Part shown: positions 35,424 through 45,982 of the stretch, piece by piece
How positions within the stretch are numbered: the first letter of the stretch is position 1
Layout: each line of letters starts with the position of its first letter
NCBI GenBank assembly: GCA_011317545.1
Contig: WUJK01000002.1
Coordinates: 1,240,001-1,304,000, forward strand
DNA length: 64,000 nt
Reading direction: 5' to 3'
Source: Coniella vitis
Lineage: Eukaryota > Ascomycota > Sordariomycetes > Diaporthales > Schizoparmaceae
Program-made: the position numbers and the translations under genes
The notes under the pieces: generated by a model
The model's database searches: none
Told to the model about the DNA's origin: nothing
The model's input: only the letters and a program-made list of their open reading frames with translations

Positions 35424-37174
35424 TTACAAAATCTCGTCCTCCATCTGGGCATCGCCGTTGCCACCAGCCGCGGCAGCGCCCTCCGTGGGGGCTTTTGCGG
35501 CATCGAAGTAATCGGCCATCTCGGCATCAAGCTCATCCGCAGTCTTCTTGGCAGGTCTGGCGTTCTTGGCCCGGCCAGCACGGCCTTTTTTGCCGTCCTT
35601 GCCACCTCCAGCAGCAGCAGCCTTTTTGGCCTTAGGAGCGGCCTTGATCGCAGCTGGCTTGGGGGCGCTGGTGACGCGCTGGCTCAAAGTAGGTGGCTCG
35701 GGAACAGCATCTCCGGAGACGAGAATCTTGACCTAATCTGGTATTAGTCATGATCAGGTGTAGCACGTTACACGACAGAGTACCTACGTCAATGGGCTTA
35801 TTATCAATCTTGATGTCTTTGAGGCGCTCGAGAGCCTTGTATGCAGCATCGGACTGCCTGAACGCGACCTGGAACATGTTGCGGGAGCCGCTAGAGAAGG
35901 ACTCGAGCTTGACAACCGTACCAACCGGTCCTTTCTTGGTGTCCTTGTTGAGTTCTGCAAAGTAGTCCTGAATTCATGAGAAAACACGTGTTAGCAAGCA
36001 ATCTGAGAAGATCCCAGTGCGCCGATGCCAACAAGTCGTTGATCGTAATCCGCTCAAATGTCGAAATTTCAAATTCGAATATTGCAACATCATGCATCGA
36101 GCAAGCAAAGCAGTGAGCATTAGTGGAGATCCAATCCAACCGCCGTCCTTTCCACAGCATCAAGCAGGCCGTTCATCAACCGCACGGCGCCCGCTCAGAG
36201 CCTCTGCTTGAGACCCATGTGGCGACTTCGCTTCTTTCTAGAAAAGCCCGAAAACGTGTTTCAGGCAATGCGACCACTCAAGTACGACACATTAGTGTCC
36301 GTCCAGGAGCCCGTAGGATCTGTGCCGAGATTCATGACAGCCGTCAACCGTACGAATATCCCGGCACTGACATAACGCAAGAGCGATTCGCGTTACCGGG
36401 AACATTGGGAATCGAGGTGACGCCTGCTGCTGCTGCTCACTGCTTTGCCCGCCAAACAAGTGATGGGACGCGTATCTTGATGAAAGACGACAACCAAACA
36501 GAGGGCTGTAAAGAAAGACACTTTAGAGTGCTGACCACACAAGACCGCGATTTAATCGTCGCAGACAAGCAGTGTCTTTCAGGATGCTTGCCAGGCTATC
36601 CGAACACGCTGTCGAAATGCGCGATACGTGGTGCTCGACCTTCTTCATGCAACCTTGTAGCGCCCAAGCTACGTGCATCGCGTAGAGCGTGAAGGGAGGC
36701 TTTGTATGTGTGTGTTTGACGTCAAGCCACTGCATACAACGACGCAAAGTGGAAGACTGCTTCCCGTCCGAGCGAAGAATGGAATCATGTCGACGACATA
36801 TGCGACAGGAGTAGATGTCGATGGAAGTCCCTCAAGGCTTTGATGGCCTCATCGATCACATACCTTGATCTGGGTCTCGGAGACGTCCTTGGGCTAGAGC
36901 GTAATGGTCAGCAAAGTTGGCTTTCAGCCATCGAGGGAGCAGTTCTTACCAGATTGCTCATCTGAATCTGGCTACCACGTGAGCCTTTAGCGGCCTTGGT
37001 AGGCGCCTGCTTGGCGGCCTTACTGGCGGGCTTGACGTTCTTTTTGACGCCACCAGTAGGGGCAGCAACTTTGGTTGGCCTAGTGGTGCGGCGAGCACGT
37101 CCACCGCGACCACGGCCGGCGGCGCGGTTGGTCTTGAGGATCTCCTCCAAAGATTGGTTGAGCTTGGTAGACAT
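35424..37174 (-). CDS. YRA1: mRNA export factor of the ALY/REF family (Yra1/Mlo3)
   Basis: Four exons: 37174-36950, 36893-36864, 35967-35788 and 35732-35424, giving 247 residues. The N-terminus STKLNQSLEEILKTNR is the UAP56/Sub2-binding helix, followed by an RGRGG.ARR-type basic region. The RRM spans about 72-150, running MSNLPKDVSETQIK|DYFAELNKD..KG and then FQVAFRQSDAAYKALERLKDI. A Lys/Ala/Gly-rich basic part follows, and the C-terminus DELDAEMADYFDAA is the second UAP56-binding (FoP-type) motif. The family packages spliced mRNA and hands it to Mex67 for export. Exon 2 is only 30 nt, and the intron after it is 896 nt against 55-56 nt for the other two. All introns keep GT..AG ends and clear branch sites. 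A telobox-like sequence lies 580 bp upstream. Confidence 0.93.
35968..36863 (-). other. Oversized 896-nt intron within the RRM of the YRA1-like gene
   Basis: The donor is GTATGT and the acceptor ATTCAG, with TGCTAACA about 25 nt before the acceptor. The flanking codons join QIK to DYF in RRM helix 1 with no residues missing, so no exon appears to be hidden inside. The intron holds no recognisable box C/D or H/ACA RNA by eye. It is about 15 times longer than its two sister introns. Confidence 0.85.
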
Positions 37175-38311
37175 GGTGAAGTCGGGTAGGAAGTTGGCAA
37201 GGATTAGTTGATCGGCGCGAAAATGACAGTGAAGCCGGTCGCAGTTGCGCGTCCGGTTGCTAGTCGTGGCTAGAGAGGCCGAGGTTTGGAAAGTGTTGCC
37301 TGGGCAGTAATAATCTGCAGAAGAGACAGGTGTCGATCAGAATGAAGTGTGTCGAAGCGCTGCGTTGATTTTGTTGTTGGTAGGCAGCGTCGGATCGCAA
37401 ATCAGGCAAATGCGAAGAGTGGCGGGCGCGGTGTCTGGGTGGCTAATCTTGCGCGTAGTCGCGTTGGGCTTGTATCAAACCGGCAAAACGGAGAAGAATG
37501 ATAGCAGTGGAAGGAGAAAATAAGCCCGTCGAGTAGATTTTGGCAGGGGGCTATGGTTATGGTAACAGCTAAAGGTGACTGTCTTGGTGGTTTCAAAAGA
37601 GAGGTTTGGGCGAAGGGCAGGGTACGGAGTAGAGAGCTGAGAACGAGGAAAGGCAGCCTTTTTGAGCTGTAGAATGCAGGGGCAAACAACTTGATGAGCC
37701 ACCCGGAACCGAAGCTGGCTGGCCTGACAACCTCCCTCTGCCTGCCTGATGAGAACCCTAACCCTGGCCACTTGCTCCGCGCCGCCCGACCATGAGCAGC
37801 ATACTGACACGACTACGCTCCGAGACTTCCAAGGTTGCCATCGGGTAGGTTGACATGGGAGTTCGGTGTTATACGGCATACTAGGCTCTGTTGTTTGGGG
37901 ATCACATCAAAGAAATGGGTTCATTTTGACGCCGTGGTATCCTGGAGCGGATGCAGGTCCGTCACATGCAATTACGCGTACTCTGTTATGCTGGGCTAAC
38001 AAGGCAGACAAATCGGAATCGTATCACGGCCAAGATAGACTCGAAACCACAGCGTACCGAATGACATGAGTAGCCATAATCCTTCTCTCCTTTCATTCAA
38101 ATAAATCTGTGGGTATCATTGCCATTGGAGACTCTCAAACGCAAGTCCCATGAATGGCGTAGGCTGCAACGCTCTACAGGACGAGGTCTTCTCTGCCTCA
38201 AGTGTGTAATTTTGCTTCTAATGCAGCTTCTTATTCTTCCACTTCTCATCGTGCCTATGCTCCATGGCAGAATTGCTTTGCTAGCATATGCGCCGCCAAT
38301 TGTAGAAACCT
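37175..38311. other. Intergenic region upstream of the YRA1-like gene
   Basis: It contains the promoter of the minus-strand YRA1-like gene and the 3' side of OST4. A telobox-like sequence lies at 37752-37763. I see no gene. The 37402-37879 minus-strand ORFs look like pyrimidine-rich leader sequence. Confidence 0.5.
37752..37763 (+). promoter_or_regulatory. Telobox-like site AACCCTAACCCT
   Basis: Two tandem telomere-type units. In filamentous ascomycetes such teloboxes are common upstream of ribosomal-protein and translation genes and are bound by Tbf1-type Myb factors. Here the site lies about 580 bp upstream of the YRA1-like start codon. Function is inferred from sequence only. Confidence 0.45.
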
Positions 38312-38470
38312 CTACTTTAGCGCTGCTGCCGACTTTCCGGCGGGCGTGACGGAGACGATCTTCTCGTTGCCCTTAGCATTGACCTCGATCCAGTGGTAAA
38401 GAACAATGAAAAGAACGGCCGCGCTACCCAGGTAGTTGGCGAGGTTGTAGAGGGTGTCGTCGGAAATCAT
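38312..38470 (-). CDS. OST4: Oligosaccharyltransferase small subunit Ost4
   Basis: A 52-residue single-exon gene beginning MISDDTLYNLANYLGSAAVLF and ending in a Lys/Ala tail. The MISD start, one hydrophobic helix (about residues 8-28) and the YHW.EVN segment after it match the Ost4 family, whose yeast member has 36 residues. Ost4 is a single-pass ER membrane peptide that holds Stt3 with Ost3/Ost6 in the complex that N-glycosylates nascent proteins. The extra 15 or so C-terminal residues (KGNEKIVSVTPAGKSAAALK) are the polar tail typical of filamentous-fungal versions as I recall them. The gene is easily overlooked because of its size. Confidence 0.85.
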   Translation of the reverse strand: MISDDTLYNLANYLGSAAVLFIVLYHWIEVNAKGNEKIVSVTPAGKSAAALK

Positions 38471-39045
38471 CTTGCTGTGTGATGGGAATGCGACAGAGAG
38501 GCCGAGTGGAGCGCTTGAATAAGGAAGGGCACGAGTTGGGCTGTAGACTGCTGCACTGACTGTCGGTGCAAATATGCAATTAGCATGGAATACACAATTT
38601 TTAATGAGGTATTCCCCACCTAAAGAGTCTCGTCGTTGTGATATGAAGATGTTGTTTGCAAGAAGACAAGAGCTGCGTAGGAGGTCTGCGCTCCAAGAGA
38701 TTGGGACACCTTGCTGGATGCTGCTGCACCTCGGCGGTTACTATGTACAGAAAGCCGTGCTATGCTTAGTCATGCATGTACTTTCGCAGAAAACCACCTA
38801 GGTACATGACCATCCGTGCCTAATAGCCAAGTTGGGAGGTCTGATATCACAGAAATGCCAGGAATATCAAGATGTGCGACCCCAAAAGCTTGAAAGATTT
38901 GAACATAGTAAATGCAATGCTTGTTTGCCTGTGTGTGTGTGTGTGTCTAAAGTGCTATATTCACACAAAGTGCCTCGCGATCCTCTACAACGACTCAGAT
39001 TGCTGATACATTTTTTCTTTACACCCTCCAACGTATTCTATCGCT
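38471..39045. other. Intergenic region between OST4 and QCR2
   Basis: It holds the OST4 promoter and the QCR2 3' flank. One TACTATGTA copy is at 38739-38747, and a TG repeat of about seven units lies near 38931-38946. No gene seen. Confidence 0.5.
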
Positions 39046-40622
39046 CTATACCTTGAGACCAAGCTCCTCAGCGTAAGGAAGAATAAAGAGGTCGCCCGTC
39101 GATGCCACCGTCGCCTTGCCCTCCAGGAGCGACTTTGCAGCCTAGCACATGATGTGTTAGCATTGCATTCGGTAAAATTTAAAGGGAAAAACAGTATTGT
39201 TGCCAAACTTACCGCCTTGACCTGGTCAGCCGTCACTGCCTCATAGCTCTTCAACGCCTCTGTAACCTGGAAAATCTTGCCACCGTGGATCAGGCTGTTA
39301 CCCGCAGCAGTCATACCAGCACCAGACAGCTCATTAGTGGAAAGAAGGTCGAACTTGGCCTTAGCAATAGCCTTGGTCAGCACCTCCTTGGAGATTCCAG
39401 ACTCGGCAACGTTCTTCAGGGCCTTGACGGCCTCGTCCGCACCCTTGCGAACAGCAAGAGCAGATCCGGTGATTTGGATAGTCAGGAGACCAGCGTCGCT
39501 GTAAGCCAGGTTCTGGGCAATAATGCTAGAGCCAGGAGCCTCAGCAGCAGCCTTGGCAAGGAGGCTGAAACCGGGAGACCACTTGACACTCGAGTCGCCG
39601 CCCAGAAGAGCAGTGAGAACTGCAACATCAGCCTTGTCGGCAGACAGGTTGGAGCCGGGGAAAGCAATAACAACCGCGTTGGAGCCAGTCAGGGAAGTCC
39701 GTTGCTCGCCACCATAGTACTTGGAGGTTTCGGTGAAAAGCTCCAGGGGGCTGTCGGACGAGGCGGGAACGTCGCGGAAGAAGGGCTCGACCCACTTGGA
39801 CAGGGAGGCCTGGGTGGCGCCGTCGGCAACGATGGCAATGTTGGGCTGCGTGTAGACGGAAGCCGCATAAGCAGCCACGGAGTTCTCATTCAGGTACGAG
39901 CCGAGAGATGTCGTGCTGGAAGGGTAGATCGAAGAACCCAGGCCCTTGTGGAAGGCAATGGAGTGTGCAGTGTCGAGCGCCTGGGCCAAGGCATTGTGCG
40001 ACAGCTTGCCCTGCTTGTGGTGCAAAACACGTTCAACGTCCTCGTGGAATTCGTGGGCTAAAAGCAAGATGTTAGCCAATCCATGGCCACTTCAGGCCAC
40101 GATCGGGTGTCTCCTTCAACATACTTGTGTACCGAGTCTTGGTGATGACCTCACCAAGAAGCTCAGTGAAGTAGGGCAGATCATCGCGCAGGAATGCAGC
40201 CTCCACCACAAGAGCCTCACGGGTGTGGTATGCCTTCAATTGACCTCCCAGCAGCTCAGATTCTCTTGTAATTCTCAGGGCGGAGCGCTTGTCGGTGTTC
40301 TACATTGCGCGAAAAGAATTAGCTCATGATCGCTTCCTCGTCGCGTCGTCGTCCTAATCTCGCTCGTGACGGGCTCACTCGCCTTGAAAGCAAACTCCTC
40401 AAGTCCGACAGCCAGACCAGGCAAGGGCTGGTAGCGGGTACCAGCCTTAGCAACGACGGCGAGGCGGGTGGTTGGGGTTCGAGGGTCTCGCGAGGCGACC
40501 TTGATGCCGTTGATGTCGGTGGCATCGAACGACGCCGTCTCGGTGGAAGCGCCGGCGACGGCAGCGTAGGCACGCCGCTGGGCAAGCTTGGCTCCCCTCG
40601 TCAGAGCTGACCGGCCGATCAT
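39046..40622 (-). CDS. QCR2: Cytochrome bc1 complex core subunit 2 (Qcr2)
   Basis: Four exons: 40622-40383, 40299-40125, 40057-39213 and 39141-39046, giving 451 residues. The N-terminus (MIGRSALTRGAKLAQRRAYAA) is a mitochondrial presequence. The body is an M16 metallopeptidase-like fold: LAVVAKAGTRYQPLPGLA..LEEFAFK, NTDKRSALRITRESELLGGQL, then HEFHEDVERVLHHKQGKLSHNALAQALD. The His-x-x-Glu-His zinc motif of active processing peptidases is absent, as expected for core 2. It is a structural subunit on the matrix side of complex III. Exon 1 to exon 2 is joined only by a GC-AG intron (AAG|GCGAGT..TGTAG|AAC). The nearby GT would shift the frame into an early stop. The gene is divergent from RPC82. 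Confidence 0.95.
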
Positions 40623-41411
40623 GTTGCGAGAGGGGTGTGGGTGGGTGTCAATTGACGACGGTCTCTGTCTGGTACGCAGCGGTCGGTTTGGGGTGCGAGC
40701 TCTGGGTTTTAGAAAGCGCAGCGGAATGGACCGGAGGGCTTACAACAGCCGGGCTGTGATTCGGCAGGCTGGCCAGGCAGACTTCGACCTTCCAGATGGG
40801 CTATGCCAAATCCTTGCCTGCCACTCGCTTCTCACCCTTTTGCATGACACAATCCTACAACAGTCCACAATGTACTTCTATAACACATACCATTGAGGCC
40901 AAACTTGCAACCAAATATCAAGACGCTGTAGTCAATGGTCGTGCTGTACATGCTGTATTTGGAAAATATCCAGATTTAGATCGTATTTGCAGGCAGGTCT
41001 CCCTCTGCCTCCTCGAGTCTTTCTCCTTTTCACTCTTTTCTTATTCACACATCCCTGCCAAAAAATTCACACCTTAGGTCTTTTTGCCCGGGCAGGCACT
41101 TTCCTTTCAGTAATAATAGCCTTTGCCGTCCACCGTCGACTCACTGAGGACTTGTTCCCCCACCTAAATAAAAAGTTCAACTACCTACCCAATGTATGCA
41201 GCGGACGAGCTCCGTCTTTTGTGAACACTGGACAGGTCGCCGTAATAAATCCAGATGACTTCCCATCGGTAGCCATTGGCCATCTAGGGATACAGTGAGA
41301 GTATTCCTAGCAGTCGCCATTCGCATCAACGCTTTCAGTCATTCCATATAAGGCCTCGGCAACTGTTCCTTCTTCTGCCTCCCGTGGCCCCTCCAAGCAG
41401 TACCGACAGCC
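40623..41411. other. Divergent promoter region QCR2 / RPC82
   Basis: 790 bp between two start codons. It is C/T-rich on the RPC82 side. I see no gene and no copy of the 9-bp motif. Confidence 0.5.
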
Positions 41412-43533
41412 ATGCATCTGGTCACACAGAACCTAGCAGAGCTCTGTACTCTGCTGGTCAATAACATTTATGGAGAGCTCCCCTCGGTATGACCTTCTGC
41501 CGCAGAATGTCATGGGTTTTATTGCGCTAACTGACCGATCTCAGCGCATCTTTGCCGCTTTATTAAATAAAGGTCGTTCCTCGATCCCACAACTCACTCA
41601 ATACACATCTCTTACGCCCCGCCAACTACGCCATGGGCTCGTCGTGCTCCTTCAGAACAACCTTCTCTACTTCCAAATCGAGTCTGGGCATGCGATCTAC
41701 ACGGCAAATGCTGATGCTGCCTACAACCTTGTACGGACGGGCAAAGTTCTGGACATGGTCGGCTCTGTGTATGGCGAAGCAGCAGTAGAGGTCATGCAGA
41801 ATGTTCTGTCGATGGGCCACACCAAGGTTGAACATCTGAGAGACGCCTATGAGGCCAAGTTCAAGCAAGCTGCCCGTGTCGGGGGCGCAGCCAATGGCGG
41901 CGCATCAGGGCATGTAAACGGATCCGCCGCCCATGATCAAGATGCGGACGAAGCGAATTCAGACACGAAGGCAGGACCACATATTAAATCCTTGCGGGAG
42001 CTTGATGAAGTTCTGTGCCGCATGATACAAGCAGAACTCGTGGTCGCCGTTACTAAGGAATCATTTCGCAGCTGGGAAGACACCCGGAAGCTTATTGAGG
42101 ACGAGGTGCACAGCGCTTACTTCGCCGGCGGTGTACGCGGCGCCAAGGGCAAAGAGGAATTCGCGAGCAGGTTGGGAAAGAGACTTCGCGAAGTTCGCGA
42201 TGAGCCAATCAACATAAAGCGCAAACTACAAGCCAAGTTACAAACGAACAAGCGGAGAAAGCTCTCGGAGTGGAACTCGGCCAACACGGGGGATGATTAT
42301 GATGATGATGACGAGCTAATTGTTGATGTGAGTCAATCGCATACCCGTTAAATGAGCATGCCAAGACTGACACCAGGGAAGGCCGATACTGTCCTGCGTG
42401 TGAATTACGAAAAATGCAACGTTGAACTAAGGAACCAGCAACTGGTCCATTTCGTGAATGAGGTGTACGGTCAAACCACTGCCGAGGTATATGCCACACT
42501 CTTGCAACAATTGAGCAAAAAGATTTCTCGGTGTCGATTCGATCCTGAAGTCGACGATCATGACGATGACAGTGCTGGTAAAAACACGAAAATTTCCACA
42601 AATGAAGTTTACGAAAAGCTCGATCCTTCCTTGGATGTGTCTGTCGGTATTGGCAAGATTAGTGCCAATATGACGGACCGGAAAAGCGCCAACCACATCC
42701 AAGAGAGAGCCCCAGCAGCCAAGATTCCTTACGAAGAGGCAGAAGTCGTGGGCGAAGCCAGCTCTGACGAGGAGGAGATAGAAGATACCAATGGCCACAC
42801 TTACGGTCATGATGAAGGCGATGACGATTTCCCATCAGCATCAACAAACGGTGTCAACGGAACGAAGCCAGGCAAGGTCAAATTCAACGATGCTGGCCCA
42901 GCAAAGCTTTCTCGTAAGGAGCATTTTCGTCAGCATTTACTTTTACTCTGTGAAGGGCAATGCAAGTTTCTGCGTCATTGTGCAATGGAGCAATGGACTG
43001 TGGATTTTGAGCCACTCATCGAATCGTTGCAGGTCATGGAATTGGACACTGTTATACAGCGAAGTGTTGGCCAAACAGGCTTGCGCGTGGTGCGCATCTT
43101 GCGTAAAGTTGGGAAAATGGACGAGAAGACTCTTCCGAATCTTGCACTGTTGCCCAAAGGAGACGTCCAAACGATCATGCTCAGAATGCAAATGCTGGGC
43201 TATGTCGATATGCAGGAAGTTCCCCGCGACAACAACAGGACTGCAAGCCGCACGCTCTTTTTGTACTGGACCGACACCAAGCGCTGCCTTGATCGCATAC
43301 TTGATAACACCTATAAGACTATGCTGCGTTGTTTGCAGCGAGTCGAGGTGCAGCGACAGCATGAGACTGACGTGCTAGATCTTGTCAAGAGAGATGATGT
43401 TCGAGGTCGTGAGAAAGAAATGATGCAGGAGCGTTACTATAATCGCTTCGTCCGAGTGATGGACATACAGGAGAAGCTTCTGGCGCACGTCATGAGATTG
43501 GACAACCTCGTGGGTACGCTTAGGGATTTTTGA
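41412..43533 (+). CDS. RPC82: RNA polymerase III subunit Rpc82 (C82/RPC3)
   Basis: Three exons: 41412-41486, 41545-42327 and 42382-43533, giving 669 residues (yeast C82 has 654). Exon 1 encodes MHLVTQNLAELCTLLVNNIYGELPS and joins RIFAALLNKGRSSIPQLTQYT in frame. The family has four extended winged-helix domains. The first is clear at about residues 5-85 (LTPRQLRHGLVVLLQNNLLYF), and further ones lie in the C-terminal third (GQTGLRVVRILRKVGKMDEKT, then LRMQMLGYVDMQEVP). Two acidic, low-complexity stretches sit in the middle. C82 forms the C82-C34-C31 subcomplex needed for polymerase III initiation at tRNA and 5S genes. The second intron (54 nt) uses GTGAGT but an unusual AAG acceptor. The better CAG five bases upstream breaks the frame. 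Confidence 0.93.
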
Positions 43534-44290
43534 ACTGTTTTGCAATACCTTTGGGCTTGTATTGCCTGCAGCTTTTCAAATTGAAGACGCGAGACTTATT
43601 CAAGGGAGGCCCCTGCATGATGAGGTCAGATAATGCATTTACATCATGGGGGAAGCTGAAAAAGACAAATGGCATCGGCGGCGTTCATGAGGCAAATCAA
43701 AATGGGCGGGGCTAGGTTGGGCACAGTGACGGCGTTCATGATTCGGTTCGTTTTGGCGGTCAATTTGGCGGAATTGCTCACATATACCCACGCTTGAGAA
43801 CCGCGGAAGAGATGATAGATATATCATGGGAAGCGATACTCTTTGCACTGTGAGAGCACTTACATCATACAAGATACTTCATCTGGGTGCAATTGAGCAT
43901 ACTAGGTTGCATCTCTCGAAAGCTGTGTCAATAGGAGGAAATGATCTTCCGACTCGGTGCACTCAAATGATATACTATGTATATGCAGTGCCGATGATCT
44001 GATATTGATCGTGGTTGCGTTGAGTTGGTGCGGAGCGTGGTCGCTACCGGGCAAAGCCCAGGTGCCACCCCTGCTTGGCAGCTCTCCACTCCCAAGGGAA
44101 AAAAAATCTGAGCGTACTCGGAGCTCTAGGACCTAAACGAATCATTTCTAGATTTCTCTGTCCGCGCTCAACGTTTGCATTGATAATTAACATCATTTGT
44201 CTGATTTTCGACTCCGACGATCTCTATTCGAAATTCCACCACTTCCTCTCATTTTCCTCGTATTTACACATACACTCTTTCAAAGCAAAG
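43534..44290. other. Intergenic region RPC82 / GGC1
   Basis: It holds the RPC82 3' flank and the GGC1 promoter. One TACTATGTA copy at 43973-43981 lies 310 bp before the GGC1 start. No gene seen. Confidence 0.5.
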
Positions 44291-45626
44291 ATGTCTCCTC
44301 CGTCTGGCGCAGTTGAGCGGGAGTCTAACCTGGCGCGTCTGCTTGGCTCTGGTGCGCCTTTCTGCAAACCGCTCTGACTGCAAATGCTGACTTTTTGCAG
44401 GCTCTGCTGGTATCGCTGAGCTCGCTGTCTTCCACCCTGTAAGTTCCTCTCCTTTTCAAGTCCTCTTTGTGGCCTATCAAATCGTGTGCTAATGTAATCT
44501 GCCTACAGGTTGATACAATTGCGAAGCGTCTTATGAGCAACGAGACCCGGGTATGCTGGCCATTCGAAGACACGATCCTATACATTGAACGCCACTAATA
44601 CTGCTCGTGGACGGCGTATAGATCCATAACTCGGCCCAGTTGAACGCAGTTATCTTCAAGGACAAGGCCGCCGCACCTGTTGGAAAGAAGTTTGTTTCTC
44701 TGTTCCCTGGTTTGGGATACGCTGCTGGATACAAGGTGCGTTGGTATATTTTTTGTGGCTTGGGTAAGATGTCGCTGCCCGGCAACGAAACACTAATTCT
44801 GGTACTTTTCGAAATATTATAGGTCCTCCAGAGAATATATAAGTATGGCGGTCAGCCCGTGGCACGCGACTACCTCACGAAGCACTACGGCGCCGACTTT
44901 GAGGCGGCCTTTGGCAAGAAGACTGGTAAGGCCGTCCTGCACTCAACGGCAGGCAGCCTGATTGGCATTGGCGAGATCGTGCTGCTGCCCCTGGATGTGC
45001 TCAAGATCAAGCGTCAGACAAACCCCGAGGCGTTCCGCGGCCGCGGCGTTCTGAAGATTGTTGCCGATGAGGGCTTTGGCCTGTACCGCGGCTGGGGCTG
45101 GACGGCCGCTCGCAACGCGCCCGGTTCATTTGCTGTAGGTTGCAAGACACAAGATATGGTGCAGGTGGGCGCGAAATGGCTGACAAGAGTGACAACAACA
45201 GCTGTTTGGAGGATCCGCATTCGCCAAGGAGTATATCTTCAAGCTCCAGGACTACAACAAGGCTTCGTGGTTCCAAAACTTTGTGGCTTCGATTGCTGGT
45301 GCTACTGCCTCCCTGGTTGTGTCGGCTCCTCTTGATGTCATCAAGACGCGTATTCAGAACCGCAACTTTGAGAACCCCGAGAGCGGATTCCAGATTCTGA
45401 CCAAGATGGCCCGCAACGAGGGCATGTCTGCCTTTTTCAAGGGTCTTGTGCCCAAGGTATGTTTCGTTCTCACCCCCCCCCCCCCACCAAACCCCCCAAA
45501 AAATAATGCATGGATCGGAACTAATGACCGTCATAGCTGCTCATGACCGGACCTAAGCTCGTGTTCTCCTTCTGGCTCGCCCAGACCCTGATTCCAGCAT
45601 TCGACAAGATCATTGCCAACAAATAA
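44291..45626 (+). CDS. GGC1: Mitochondrial GTP/GDP carrier (Ggc1/Yhm1)
   Basis: Seven exons: 44291-44351, 44401-44438, 44509-44550, 44622-44735, 44823-45134, 45202-45456 and 45537-45626, giving 303 residues (yeast Ggc1 has 300). Near-colinear similarity to yeast Ggc1 as I recall it runs throughout: ARLLGSGSAGIAELAVFHP, SLFPGLGYAAGYKVLQR.YKYGGQP, and RGWGWTAARNAPGSFA|LFGG. The three carrier signatures are PVDTIAKR (about 33), PLDVLKIKR (about 141) and PLDVIKTR (about 232), so there should be six membrane helices. It exchanges GTP for GDP across the inner mitochondrial membrane and affects iron homeostasis in yeast. The dense introns in the first third are well supported by frame. The last intron holds a C13 run. 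Confidence 0.96.
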
Positions 45627-45745
45627 GGGAATCAAATGATACAAGGGAAAAAACAAAAGCAATCTAAACCAAAATGGGAGGTCACGGTGTACGATCAATG
45701 CAATAGACCGACGGAGAATGGCGTTTGTCTCAACGGGAAGACGAT

Positions 45746-45982
45746 TCATGTTTTATATACATATTTCGAGCATGTCCAATAATTCTTCTGGACTCGGCTC
45801 GCGTGCGCACCAAAACACTCCGAAGGACCAAAGAGTCTGGTCCTGCTTTGGATTGGTGAATACAATACATACCCAACTCTCTTGAACAACTCAGTGTCAG
45901 GCAGAAATGGCTTGAACAAGCGAATCATGTCGTGATAGCACGGGTGAATGAAGGCCAACTGGCTGGGCAGCGAAGCAGCCAT
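45746..45982 (-). CDS. Uncertain small hypothetical protein
   Basis: An uninterrupted 78-codon ORF convergent with GGC1 and sharing its upstream region with the large gene at 46725. The first 37 or so residues (MAASLPSQLAFIHPCYHDMI and on to LPDTELFKR) look protein-like, and the rest does not. A possible 85-nt intron (45872-45788, GTATGT..CCAG) would replace the tail by a short basic end and give about 55 residues. I recognise no family and see no signal peptide or membrane helix. Confidence 0.3.
   Translation of the reverse strand: MAASLPSQLAFIHPCYHDMIRLFKPFLPDTELFKRVGYVLYSPIQSRTRLFGPSECFGAHASRVQKNYWTCSKYVYKT

Noticed and set aside
37752..37763. Template of a telomerase RNA
   Set aside because: The telomere-type repeat has suitable length, but only about 1.1 kb lies between neighbouring genes, shorter than known filamentous-fungal telomerase RNAs. 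A telobox is the simpler reading.
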